Part shown: piece after piece, positions 28,193 through 35,943 of the stretch
Numbering within the stretch: the stretch's first letter is position 1
Layout: each line of letters opens with the position of its first letter
Made by a program: the position numbers and the translations under genes
The notes under the pieces: generated by a model
What the model saw: only the letters and a program-made list of their open reading frames with translations
Database searches by the model: none
Told to the model about the DNA's origin: nothing
NCBI GenBank assembly: GCA_020635725.1
Contig: JACJZF010000002.1
Span: forward strand, 345,621 to 409,620
Origin: Flavobacteriales bacterium
GTDB taxonomy: Bacteria > Bacteroidota > Bacteroidia > Flavobacteriales_F > PHOS-HE28
Reading direction: 5' to 3'
DNA length: 64,000 nt

Positions 28193-28200
28193 TATCTTTG
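28193..28200 (+). promoter_or_regulatory. -7 element TATCTTTG upstream of tatC
   Basis: Exact TAnnTTTG match. An ATG at 28213 lies 12 nt downstream but opens a 14-codon frame, not tatC. The tatC start itself is about 33-54 nt downstream of the element. Confidence 0.6.
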
Positions 28201-28212
28201 GCCGGGTCCGTC

Positions 28213-28257
28213 ATGCGGTCCGCTTCCCAGTTTTGGCACGGCCCGGCAGTGAAATGA
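28213..28257 (+). CDS. Possible 14-codon leader ORF overlapping tatC
   Basis: The ATG at 28213, the first after the -7 element, encodes MRSASQFWHGPAVK. It stops with a TGA that overlaps the tatC ATG at 28254 (ATGA). The arrangement would allow translational coupling of tatC to a leader peptide. It may also be chance, since tatC could instead start at TTG 28233. There is no similarity to support it. Confidence 0.3.
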   Translation: MRSASQFWHGPAVK

Positions 28258-29069
28258 CCTTCCTGGAGCACCTCGAGGAGCTCCGTTGGACCATCGTCCG
28301 TTCGGCGATCGCCGTGGCCGTGGGCTTCGTGCTCGCCTTCATCTTCAAGACCCTGCTCTTCGAGGAGGTGGTGCTCGCCGCGCGCGACCCCGGCTTCATC
28401 ACCTACCGCGGTTTCTGCTGGCTCGGGCGGCAGCTGGGCATCGACTCGATCTGCATCCGCGAGCTGGGCTTCACCCTGCAGAACCTGCCGGTGAGCGGGC
28501 AGTTCATGACGCACATGACCGTGGCCTTCGTGGCGGGCATCATCCTGGCCTTCCCATACATCCTCTGGGAGCTCTGGCGCTTCATCGGGCCGGGGCTGCA
28601 TGAGCGCGAACGCAAGGCGGTGAGCGCGTTCGTGGTCAGCGGCTCCTTCCTCTTCCTGCTGGGCGTGCTCTTCGGCTATTTCCTGCTGGCGCCGCTGAGC
28701 GTGCAGTTCTTCGGCACCTACCAGGTGAGCCCCAGCGTGGCCAACAACTTCGCGCTGGAGAGCTTCATCGGCATCATCACGCAGGTGACGCTCTGGACCG
28801 GCCTGGTCTTCGAGCTGCCGCTGGTGGTGCATGTGCTCAGCCGCTTGGGCATCCTCGGTCCCGGCATGTTGCGCTCCTACCGTCGCCATGCTTACGTGGG
28901 CATCCTCGTGCTCGCGGCCATCCTCACGCCGCCCGACATCATCAGCCAGCTCATCGTGGCCGGTCCGCTCATGCTCCTGTACGAGTTCAGCATCGGGCTG
29001 AGCGCGCGCGTGGAGAAGCAGCGCCTGCGGGAGGCCGCCGCGTCACAACCTGCACGACCCATCGCGTGA
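28254..29069 (+). CDS. tatC: Sec-independent protein translocase subunit TatC
   Basis: TatC is the receptor subunit of the twin-arginine translocase in the inner membrane and exports folded proteins. From ATG 28254 the protein is 271 aa and starts MTFLEHLEELRWTIVRS, the family's signature N-terminus. A longer form from TTG 28233 (adding ARPGSE) is possible, since many Bacteroidota TatC proteins have a few residues before this block. Six membrane spans and the conserved FxFPYxxWxxxxFIxPGL region (ILAFPYILWELWRFIGPGL) are present. TatA/B is not in the window. The stop overlaps the next gene's GTG (GTGA), implying cotranscription with the DUF5686 gene. Confidence 0.95.
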   Translation: MTFLEHLEELRWTIVRSAIAVAVGFVLAFIFKTLLFEEVVLAARDPGFITYRGFCWLGRQLGIDSICIRELGFTLQNLPVSGQFMTHMTVAFVAGIILAFPYILWELWRFIGPGLHERERKAVSAFVVSGSFLFLLGVLFGYFLLAPLSVQFFGTYQVSPSVANNFALESFIGIITQVTLWTGLVFELPLVVHVLSRLGILGPGMLRSYRRHAYVGILVLAAILTPPDIISQLIVAGPLMLLYEFSIGLSARVEKQRLREAAASQPARPIA

Positions 29070-31552
29070 TCCGCCGCCTGCTCCATATCCTCTTGCTGCT
29101 TGCCGCGCTGCTGCCGGCGCGTTCGTGGGCGCAGAGCACCATCGTGAGCGGCACCATCACCGATGCCAAGACCGGCGAGACGCTGCCCTTCGTGAACATC
29201 GCCTTCCGCGACAGCCGCGTGGGCACCACCAGCGACATGGATGGGAAGTACCGGATCGAGACCTATTATGCCACCGATTCACTCCTCTTCTCCTTCGTGG
29301 GCTATGTGCCGAAGGCCTTCCCGGTGAAGAAGGACAAGCCCCAGACGATCAACGTGGCGCTGGAGCCGAGCGCGACCATGCTGGCCGAGGTGGTGGTGAA
29401 GCCCAGCGAGAACCCCGCCTTCGAGATCCTGCGGCGCGTGGTGCGCCACAAGCCGGCCAACAACCGCGAGAAGCTCTCGGCGTACGAGTACGAGGCGTAC
29501 AACAAGATCCAGTTCGACCTGAACAACATCACCGAGGAGTTCACGCAGAAGAAGCTCTTCAAGCCCTTCGCCTTCATCTTCGACAACATCGACAGCAGCG
29601 ATGCGAAGCCGGCGCTGCCCATCTTCATGACCGAGAGCATCTCCGAGGTGTTCTACCGCCAATCGCCCAAGACGCAGCGCGAGCTGATCAAGGGCACCAA
29701 GGTGAGCGGCATCGAGAACGAGAGCGTGGGCCAGTTCATGGGCGACATGTACCAGAACGTGAACATCTACGAGAACTTCCTGGTCATCTTCGGCAAGAAC
29801 TTCATCAGCCCCATCGCCGATGGCGGCAAGGGCTTCTACGACTACTACCTCACCGATAGCGCCTTCGTGGGGAAGTACTGGTGCTACAAGCTCGAGTTCA
29901 GGCCCAAGCGCGTGCAGGAGCTGGCCTTCACCGGCCACATGTGGATCAACGACACCACCTACGCCGTTCGCCGCATCGAGGCGGGCATCGCCGAGGGCGC
30001 CAACCTCAATTTCGTGGAGGGCTTCTGGGTGCGGCAGGAATACGACCAGGTGCAGAACGAGGTGTGGATGCTCACGCACGATGAGCTGGTGGTGGACCTC
30101 AACATCGTGAAGGACACCGGCAAGCCGAACAAGAACCCCGTGCAGGGCTTCTATGGCCGCCGCACCGCCAGCTACCGCGATTTCATCATCAACCAGCCGC
30201 GCGACCCGGCCTTCTACGAGGGCGCCGACCAGGTGGTGATGGCCATCGACCCGCTGAGCCTCGGCGCCGACTACTGGGACACGCACCGCCATGTGCCGCT
30301 CTCGAAGAAGGAGAACACGATCTACCACATGGTGGATACGATGAAGACGATCCCGCGCTTCCGCACCTACGTGGACATCGTGAGCACGGTGATCAGCGGC
30401 TACTACGAGCGCGGCCTATTCGAGTACGGCCCGTACTTCACGGTCTTCAGCTTCAACGCGGTGGAGGGCGCGCGCTTCCGTGCCGGTGGCCGCACCAGCA
30501 ATAAATTCAGCACCTGGGTCGAGTTCGAGGGCTACACCGCGTACGGCACTAAGGACCAGCGCTTCAAGTACGGGCTCTCCACGCGCGGCTTCATCAGCAA
30601 GGAGCCGCGGCTGCTCTACAAGGCGGGCTACAAGCACGACCTGGAGCAGCTCGGGCAGAGCGTGAACGCCTTCCGCAACGACAACATCCTGGGCAGCGTG
30701 TTCCGTGTGAACCCCAACAACAAGCTCACCGATGTGGAGGAGTGGCGCGGCAGCCTGGAGCGCGAGTGGTTCACGGGCTTCACGAACGAGCTCATGCTGC
30801 GCTACCGCACGTTGCAGCCCCTCGGCAGCCTGCGCTACGAGCGGCTCGGCGAGGACCTCACGCTGCGCAACGTCAACAGCATCCGCACGGCCGAGATCGC
30901 GCTGAACACGCGCTTCGCCTTCCACGAGAAGTACGTGAGCGGCGAGTTCGACCGCATCCCCGTAGGCTTCAACAAATGGCCCACCTTGGAATTGCACGTG
31001 GCCTATGGCGCGCCGCAGCTCTTCGAGAGCGACTACGAGTACACCAAGGTCGTGGGCCGCATCTACAAGCGCTGGCAGCTCGGGGCCGTCGGCTGGATGC
31101 GCACCACCGTGGAGGGCGGCCGCGTCTTCGGCACCCTGCCCTATCCCTTGCTCTTCGTCCACAGCGGCAACGAGACGCTCTACCTGGACGATGTCTCCTT
31201 CAACACCATGCGCTTCTTCGAGTTCATCAGCGACCGCTATGTGCAGCTCCTCGCCGAGCATCATTTCGAGGGTCTCTTCCTCAATCGCATCCCGCTCATG
31301 CGCCGCCTGAAGTGGCGCGAGGTGGCGGGCTTCAAGGCCGTGGCGGGCGACCTCGATGAGCGCCACTACTCCGAGATGCAATTGCTCGACAACATGTACG
31401 GCCTCTACAACGGCCCCTTCATGGAAGTGAGCGCCGGCGTGGAGAACATCTTCAAGATCCTGCGCACCGACATCATCTGGCGCCTGCGCTACAACGACCA
31501 CCCCGGCACGCGGCCCTTCGCGCTCCGTGCCAAGATCGTCATCAACTTCTGA
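29066..31552 (+). CDS. DUF5686 outer-membrane protein with carboxypeptidase-like domain
   Basis: An 828-aa protein starting at GTG 29066, directly coupled to tatC. A signal peptide (VIRRLLHILLLLAALLPARSWAQS) leads into a carboxypeptidase-D-like regulatory domain (VSGTITDAKTGETLPFVNIAFRDS...), as in TonB-dependent and related receptors. The large remaining part (YEYEAYNKIQFDLNNI..., EFRPKRVQELAFTGHMWIND, ..., C-terminal barrel strands ending LRAKIVINF) matches the DUF5686 family. This family is abundant in Bacteroidota outer membranes and its function is unknown. Plug-like and barrel-like parts are both visible, so it is likely an outer-membrane barrel. Confidence 0.88.
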   Translation: MIRRLLHILLLLAALLPARSWAQSTIVSGTITDAKTGETLPFVNIAFRDSRVGTTSDMDGKYRIETYYATDSLLFSFVGYVPKAFPVKKDKPQTINVALEPSATMLAEVVVKPSENPAFEILRRVVRHKPANNREKLSAYEYEAYNKIQFDLNNITEEFTQKKLFKPFAFIFDNIDSSDAKPALPIFMTESISEVFYRQSPKTQRELIKGTKVSGIENESVGQFMGDMYQNVNIYENFLVIFGKNFISPIADGGKGFYDYYLTDSAFVGKYWCYKLEFRPKRVQELAFTGHMWINDTTYAVRRIEAGIAEGANLNFVEGFWVRQEYDQVQNEVWMLTHDELVVDLNIVKDTGKPNKNPVQGFYGRRTASYRDFIINQPRDPAFYEGADQVVMAIDPLSLGADYWDTHRHVPLSKKENTIYHMVDTMKTIPRFRTYVDIVSTVISGYYERGLFEYGPYFTVFSFNAVEGARFRAGGRTSNKFSTWVEFEGYTAYGTKDQRFKYGLSTRGFISKEPRLLYKAGYKHDLEQLGQSVNAFRNDNILGSVFRVNPNNKLTDVEEWRGSLEREWFTGFTNELMLRYRTLQPLGSLRYERLGEDLTLRNVNSIRTAEIALNTRFAFHEKYVSGEFDRIPVGFNKWPTLELHVAYGAPQLFESDYEYTKVVGRIYKRWQLGAVGWMRTTVEGGRVFGTLPYPLLFVHSGNETLYLDDVSFNTMRFFEFISDRYVQLLAEHHFEGLFLNRIPLMRRLKWREVAGFKAVAGDLDERHYSEMQLLDNMYGLYNGPFMEVSAGVENIFKILRTDIIWRLRYNDHPGTRPFALRAKIVINF

Positions 31553-31555
31553 GTC

Positions 31556-32287
31556 ATGCTGCGCGCGGACGGCATCATCAAACGGTACAAGAAGCGCACG
31601 GTGGTGGGCGGCGTGAGCGTGCACGTGGAGCAAGGCGAGATCGTGGGCCTGCTCGGGCCGAACGGCGCAGGCAAGACCACCACCTTCTACACCATCGTGG
31701 GGCTGATCAAGCCCAACGAGGGGCGCGTGCTGCTCGATGATCGCGACCTCACCGCGCTGCCCATGTACAAGCGCGCCAAGCTGGGCATCGGCTACCTGCC
31801 GCAGGAGGCGAGCGTCTTCCGCAAGCTGAGCGTCGAAGACAACATCAAGGCGATCCTGGAGCTGACGGGCAAGTCGAAGGCCGAGCAGGCCGCGAAGCTC
31901 GAGACGCTGCTCGATGAGTTCAGCCTGCAGCATGTGCGTGCCAGCATGGGCGATGTGCTCAGCGGCGGTGAGCGGCGCCGCACCGAGATCGCCCGCGCGC
32001 TGGCCACCGAGCCGCGCTTCATCCTGCTCGACGAGCCCTTCGCCGGTGTGGACCCCATCGCCGTGGAGGACATCCAGGGGATCGTGAGCAAGTTGAAGCA
32101 GAAGAACATCGGCGTGCTCATCACCGATCACAACGTGCAGGAGACCTTGAGCATCACCGACCGCGCGTACCTCTTGTACGAAGGCCGTATCCTGAAACAG
32201 GGCACCGCCGAGGACCTCGCAGGCGATGCCGAGGTGCGTGAGAAATACCTCGGGCGCAACTTCGAGCTACGCCGAGTGAAGCTTTGA
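31556..32287 (+). CDS. lptB: LPS export ABC transporter ATP-binding protein
   Basis: The 243-aa ATPase of the LptBFG transporter, which lifts lipopolysaccharide from the inner membrane into the Lpt bridge. It has Walker A GPNGAGKTTTFYTIVG, the signature LSGGERRRTEIARALA, Walker B RFILLDEPFAGVDP and the switch histidine in ITDHNVQET. The YLPQEASVFRKLSVEDNI block is characteristic of LptB. The partners lptF/lptG are not in the window. The 3' end overlaps the convergent membrane-protein gene by 21 bp. Confidence 0.96.
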   Translation: MLRADGIIKRYKKRTVVGGVSVHVEQGEIVGLLGPNGAGKTTTFYTIVGLIKPNEGRVLLDDRDLTALPMYKRAKLGIGYLPQEASVFRKLSVEDNIKAILELTGKSKAEQAAKLETLLDEFSLQHVRASMGDVLSGGERRRTEIARALATEPRFILLDEPFAGVDPIAVEDIQGIVSKLKQKNIGVLITDHNVQETLSITDRAYLLYEGRILKQGTAEDLAGDAEVREKYLGRNFELRRVKL

Positions 32288-33469
32288 TCGCTTCCGGTAC
32301 TTGCCGGCGTACAAGCAGACCAGGATCAGCAGCAGCTCCGCGATCAGGTATTCGTGGAAGAGGTTGTCCTGCTCGATGCCGGTGGAAAGGCTGAAGAACC
32401 TGTACACGGCGATGGAGAGCACCACGGCCTTCACGACGAACGCGATGGCCAGGAGCGGCTGCCGCATGAACGAGAGGATGGAGCCGATTCCGCCAGCGCG
32501 TCGGAGCTCATCCATGATCGCCTTGCCCAGCAAGGGCCAGCCCAGGATCATGGGCAGGGCGAAGAGCCGCGCCTCCCGTGCCTTCGCAGCGAAGAGCACC
32601 ACGAGGGTGTTCAGCACGAGCGTGATCCAGAAGGCTTGAATCATTGCGCGGTCCGCGGGCGAAGAAGCATCTGATCGCCCATGCCGGTACAGCAAGAAGC
32701 TCGGTAATGCGAGCGCGAGCGTGAGGTAGCAGAGCGATTCGCCGGCCATGCTCAACGTTCCGAAGTTGAAGGTGATGAAGCCGAGCCGTCCACCGAGGTC
32801 GGCGAGCGTGGGATCGGTGATGCCTTGGCGTTCGATGATCCAATAGGTGAAGAGCGCGAAGAGCAGGAGCGGAGCAACGAACGCTGGCCATGATCGGCGC
32901 CTCGTATCACGCGCCAGCCACACAAGCCCCGGCAGCAGCAGCACGCTGGTCTCCCGCGCGATCAGCGCGATGGTGAACGACAATGAGAAGATCACATGCT
33001 GTCCGCGGAGCAGCGCAAGCAAGGCGACGAGCAGCGCGGCGTACTGGATCGGCTCGTCGTAGGTGTAGAGCGGATCGAACCATGCGAAGAGCACGGTGGG
33101 CGAGAGATGGAAGGCGGCCTGTGCGATCAGTGCTTCTCCCGGCTGTGCGCCCAGTTGTTCGGCGATGCGATGGATGAGCAGGCCAGCAAGCAGGAATAGG
33201 CCGAAGCCGAGCAGGATGAACGCGGTCTTCGCCGGTAGACCGATCGTCGTCAGCGCGTCGATGCTCCAAGTGGTCAGTGGCCGCCGAGCGAAGGCGATCT
33301 CAGCGCCTTGCCGATGGTCCTGGATGCATTGCTCGATGTAGTCATGCGGCAGCGGCTGGCCGTCCCAGGTCTCGGGTCCACGGTTCAGCATGGTCTCCCA
33401 GATGGGCAGGAAATGCAGCGCGAGCGAGAAGGCCGTGAGGGCGAGTCCGAGGAGAAGGCTTCGCTTCAC
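32267..33469 (-). CDS. Multi-spanning membrane protein, possibly glycosyltransferase-like (GT-C)
   Basis: A 400-aa polytopic membrane protein with about ten hydrophobic segments. The start is placed at GTG 33469 (VKRSLLLGLALTAFSLALHF) because further upstream the frame enters the CAAC repeat patch. A large first extracytoplasmic loop (WETMLNRGPETWDGQPLPHDY) after the first span, followed by many short-loop helices, resembles polyprenyl-phosphate-sugar dependent GT-C proteins. No diagnostic catalytic motif can be confirmed. Its 3' end overlaps lptB by 21 bp on the opposite strand, an unusual but permitted convergent overlap. Confidence 0.7.
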   Translation of the reverse strand: MKRSLLLGLALTAFSLALHFLPIWETMLNRGPETWDGQPLPHDYIEQCIQDHRQGAEIAFARRPLTTWSIDALTTIGLPAKTAFILLGFGLFLLAGLLIHRIAEQLGAQPGEALIAQAAFHLSPTVLFAWFDPLYTYDEPIQYAALLVALLALLRGQHVIFSLSFTIALIARETSVLLLPGLVWLARDTRRRSWPAFVAPLLLFALFTYWIIERQGITDPTLADLGGRLGFITFNFGTLSMAGESLCYLTLALALPSFLLYRHGRSDASSPADRAMIQAFWITLVLNTLVVLFAAKAREARLFALPMILGWPLLGKAIMDELRRAGGIGSILSFMRQPLLAIAFVVKAVVLSIAVYRFFSLSTGIEQDNLFHEYLIAELLLILVCLYAGKYRKRSKLHSA

Positions 33470-33479
33470 GGGGTTGAAT

Positions 33480-33628
33480 GTGGGAGGTTGATACTGGGTT
33501 GGGAGTTGGCCAACACCCAACAGATCTTCGGTTCAACGTTCAACTCACAACGGCTGGAGTCAACCCACAACCCGTCATTCCGAGCGAAGCGAAGGAACAA
33601 CTCTCAACCACCTCAACCTTCAACCACC
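33480..33628. repeat. CAAC-rich repeat patch with one 30-bp unit
   Basis: The gap between the membrane-protein gene and purS is made of CAACC/CTCAACC units and one copy of the GTCATTCCGAGCGAAGCG unit at 33574-33603. The structure and orientation are the same as the patches at 8.7 and 25.7 kb. The repeat runs up to the last codons of purS. Confidence 0.8.
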
Positions 33629-33889
33629 TCAACCCTCAACCTCCTCAACCCTGAAACTATACTTCTCCATGATCTGGTTGGCCAGGAGCTTCTTGCAGGC
33701 CTCATCCACCTTGGCCTCGGCGGTCTTCTGGTCGGCGGCCTCTACATGCAGGGTGATGTGCTTGCCGATGCGCACGCCGCTGATCTCGGGCAGGCCGAGG
33801 TTGCCCATGGCGCCGGTCACCGCCTTGCCTTGCGGATCGAGCAGGTTGTCGTGGGGCATCACATCGATGGAAGCGGTGTACTTCTTCAT
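33629..33889 (-). CDS. purS: Phosphoribosylformylglycinamidine synthase subunit PurS
   Basis: An 86-aa subunit of the three-part FGAM synthase (PurS-PurL-PurQ) in purine biosynthesis, where it bridges PurQ and PurL. The sequence fits PurS throughout: MKKYTASIDVMPHDNLLDPQGKAVTGAMGNLG, then the conserved GVRIGKHITLHVEA and a C-terminal CKKLLANQIMEKYSFRVEEVE. PurQ and small PurL are not adjacent. The next gene upstream, pssA, is separated by a 69-bp gap holding a tandem 8-mer repeat. Confidence 0.93.
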   Translation of the reverse strand: MKKYTASIDVMPHDNLLDPQGKAVTGAMGNLGLPEISGVRIGKHITLHVEAADQKTAEAKVDEACKKLLANQIMEKYSFRVEEVEG

Positions 33890-33934
33890 GGTGCTGGTAT
33901 AGGCCGTAGAGGCGCTGGGAATGCGAAGAGTTGG

Positions 33935-33958
33935 CTCTGCGTCTTTGCGTCTCTGCGG
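33935..33958. repeat. Three tandem 8-mers CTCTGCGT/CTTTGCGT/CTCTGCGG
   Basis: A 24-bp run in the purS-pssA gap consists of three near-identical octamers. Similar CTTTGCGT-type strings are common intergenic repeats in Bacteroidota (family knowledge from memory). No function is evident. Confidence 0.55.
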
Positions 33959-34759
33959 CTAATTCTCTTGGGTTTTCGGGAAGAGCCTGCCCCACAACGG
34001 GCTGAGCAGGTAGATGATCAGGATCAAAGGAACGGCGAGGATGCCGTACAGCGCGATCAGCACCGCGCCCATGCCGATCAGCAGGTAGATGACCTGGTTG
34101 CCCTTCCAGCCCATGTGCTTGAACTTGAGGGAGGGGAGGGGGATGGAGGAGAGCATGAGGGCGGAGAGCATGATCGCATATGTCAAAACCGCTGCCGCGA
34201 AATGGTCTTGCCATATCAACACGAACCAGATTTCCTTGGCCAAGGGACCATCTACAACACCTGAAAGTAGACTGGCTAATGTGAAAGCTGCCCAGAAGAG
34301 CGCATTCGCGGGAGTGGGTAGTCCCAAGAATCCACTTGCTTGACGCGGGTCGATATTAAACTTCGCCAATCGCCACGCGCTAGCGACGGGGATTGCCATG
34401 GCCGCGATTCCAAACAACAACGTAGACTCATCCCCAGCTTGAAAAGCGCGGCCGAAATGATTCGGAATCGGCTGCGTCCAAAACACGGAAAGGTCCGGTT
34501 TTAGCCCGAACCAGAGCAGCATCCCCGGCGCCACCCCGAACGTCACCATGTCCGCCAGGCTGTCCAGCTGCTTGCCCAGCTCGCTGCCCCCGCCGAGGGC
34601 GCGTGCGGCCAGCCCGTCCAGCACATCGAATGCGGCCCCGATGAAGACCAGCCAACACGCCCATGTTAGCTGTCCTTGGGAAGCCAGGAGTATGGAACCC
34701 ACCCCGCAGGATAGGTTCGCCGTGGTGAGCAGGTCGGGAAGTCGCGGGAGCCGGGCCAT
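33959..34759 (-). CDS. pssA: CDP-diacylglycerol-serine O-phosphatidyltransferase
   Basis: A CDP-alcohol phosphatidyltransferase that makes phosphatidylserine, the precursor of phosphatidylethanolamine, in the inner membrane. From the start at 34759 (MARLPRLPDLLTTANLSCG) it is 266 aa with about eight spans. The catalytic CDP-alcohol motif is complete and starts DVLDGLAARAL, ending with the second aspartate pair in LDSLADMVTFG. The LTTANLSCG opening is typical of bacterial PssA. The shorter start avoids overlap with the divergent porV gene. Confidence 0.9.
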   Translation of the reverse strand: MARLPRLPDLLTTANLSCGVGSILLASQGQLTWACWLVFIGAAFDVLDGLAARALGGGSELGKQLDSLADMVTFGVAPGMLLWFGLKPDLSVFWTQPIPNHFGRAFQAGDESTLLFGIAAMAIPVASAWRLAKFNIDPRQASGFLGLPTPANALFWAAFTLASLLSGVVDGPLAKEIWFVLIWQDHFAAAVLTYAIMLSALMLSSIPLPSLKFKHMGWKGNQVIYLLIGMGAVLIALYGILAVPLILIIYLLSPLWGRLFPKTQEN

Positions 34760-34827
34760 TGCCGGGGCCGAAGTTGGGATAATTTCGGGGCAATGATCGG
34801 GGCCACCGGGCGTTGTTGGCTGCGTCA

Positions 34828-35943
34828 ATGAAACATCGCATGAAGACCGTGAGCGTGAAGGGTATGCGCAGCCTGCTGGTTGTCGGTGGAATGGTCATGC
34901 TCGCCGGGCAGGGCTTGGCGCAGGATGCTCCCAAGTACAGCAATGAGTTCCTGGCCATCGGCGTGGGGGCTCGCGCCCTAGGCATGGGCAGCGCCTACAC
35001 GGCGGCCGTGAACGATGTGACCAGCGGCTACTGGAACCCGGCGGGCCTGCTGGGGGTGCGCGGCGACCTGCAGGTGGGCGCCATGCACAGCGAATATTTC
35101 GCGGGCATCGCCAAGTATGACTACATCGGTCTGGCCAAGCCCATCGACTCGCTCAGCACCATCGGCTTCTCCTTCGTGCGCTTCGGCATCGACAACATCC
35201 CGAACACCATCGACCTGATCGACCCGAGCGGCAACATCGATTACGACCGCATCACCACCTTCAGCAGCGCCGACCATGCCTTCATCCTGAGCTACGCGCG
35301 CAAGCTGAGCGTTCCCGGCCTGCGCGTGGGCGGCAACGCCAAGATCATCTACCGCCGTGTGGGCGAGTTCGGCAAGGCCTGGGGCTTCGGCCTCGACGCC
35401 GCCGCGCGCTACGACCGCGACCAGTGGCACTACAGCGCCGTGGTGCGCGATGTCACCGGCACCTTCAACGCCTGGAGCTACACCCTCGATCAGCGCACCA
35501 TCGATGTGTTCACGCAGACCGGCAACGACATCCCCACCAACAGCGTGGAGGTGACCCTGCCCCGCCTGATGCTGGGCGTGGCCCGCCAGTTCAAGATGGG
35601 TCCGAAGTTCGGCCTGCTGGCCAGCGCCGACCTCGAGAACACCTTCGATGGCAAGCGCAACACGCTGATCAAATCGGACCTCGTGAGCGTGGACCCGCGC
35701 GCGGGCCTGGAACTCGGCTACGCGGGCATCATTTTCGTTCGCGCCGGCGTGAGCAACATCCAGTACGTGCAGAACATCTCCGGCAAGGAGGAGCTCTCGA
35801 TCCAGCCCAACATCGGCGTGGGCCTCAAGATCAAGAGCCTCGCGATCGATTACGCCCTCACCGACATCGGTGACAACAGCGTGGCCCTCTACTCCAACAT
35901 CTTCTCTCTCCGCTTCGACCTCTTCAAGCGACCTTCCTCATGA
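34828..35943 (+). CDS. porV: Type IX secretion outer-membrane protein PorV (PorV/PorQ family)
   Basis: A 371-aa outer-membrane beta-barrel of the FadL/PorV type. PorV shuttles T9SS cargo from the translocon to the PorU sortase. The start at ATG 34828 gives a signal peptide ending GMVMLAGQGLAQD; an in-frame TTG further upstream is less likely. The mature N-terminus SNEFLAIGVGARALGMGSAYTA...NDVTSGYWNPAGL is the hallmark of PorV/PorQ proteins. A TAATTTCG -7-like sequence lies at 34780-34787. The next gene, a C25 peptidase, begins four bases before this stop codon ends (ATGA overlap), so the two are cotranscribed and probably cooperate. Confidence 0.9.
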   Translation: MKHRMKTVSVKGMRSLLVVGGMVMLAGQGLAQDAPKYSNEFLAIGVGARALGMGSAYTAAVNDVTSGYWNPAGLLGVRGDLQVGAMHSEYFAGIAKYDYIGLAKPIDSLSTIGFSFVRFGIDNIPNTIDLIDPSGNIDYDRITTFSSADHAFILSYARKLSVPGLRVGGNAKIIYRRVGEFGKAWGFGLDAAARYDRDQWHYSAVVRDVTGTFNAWSYTLDQRTIDVFTQTGNDIPTNSVEVTLPRLMLGVARQFKMGPKFGLLASADLENTFDGKRNTLIKSDLVSVDPRAGLELGYAGIIFVRAGVSNIQYVQNISGKEELSIQPNIGVGLKIKSLAIDYALTDIGDNSVALYSNIFSLRFDLFKRPSS

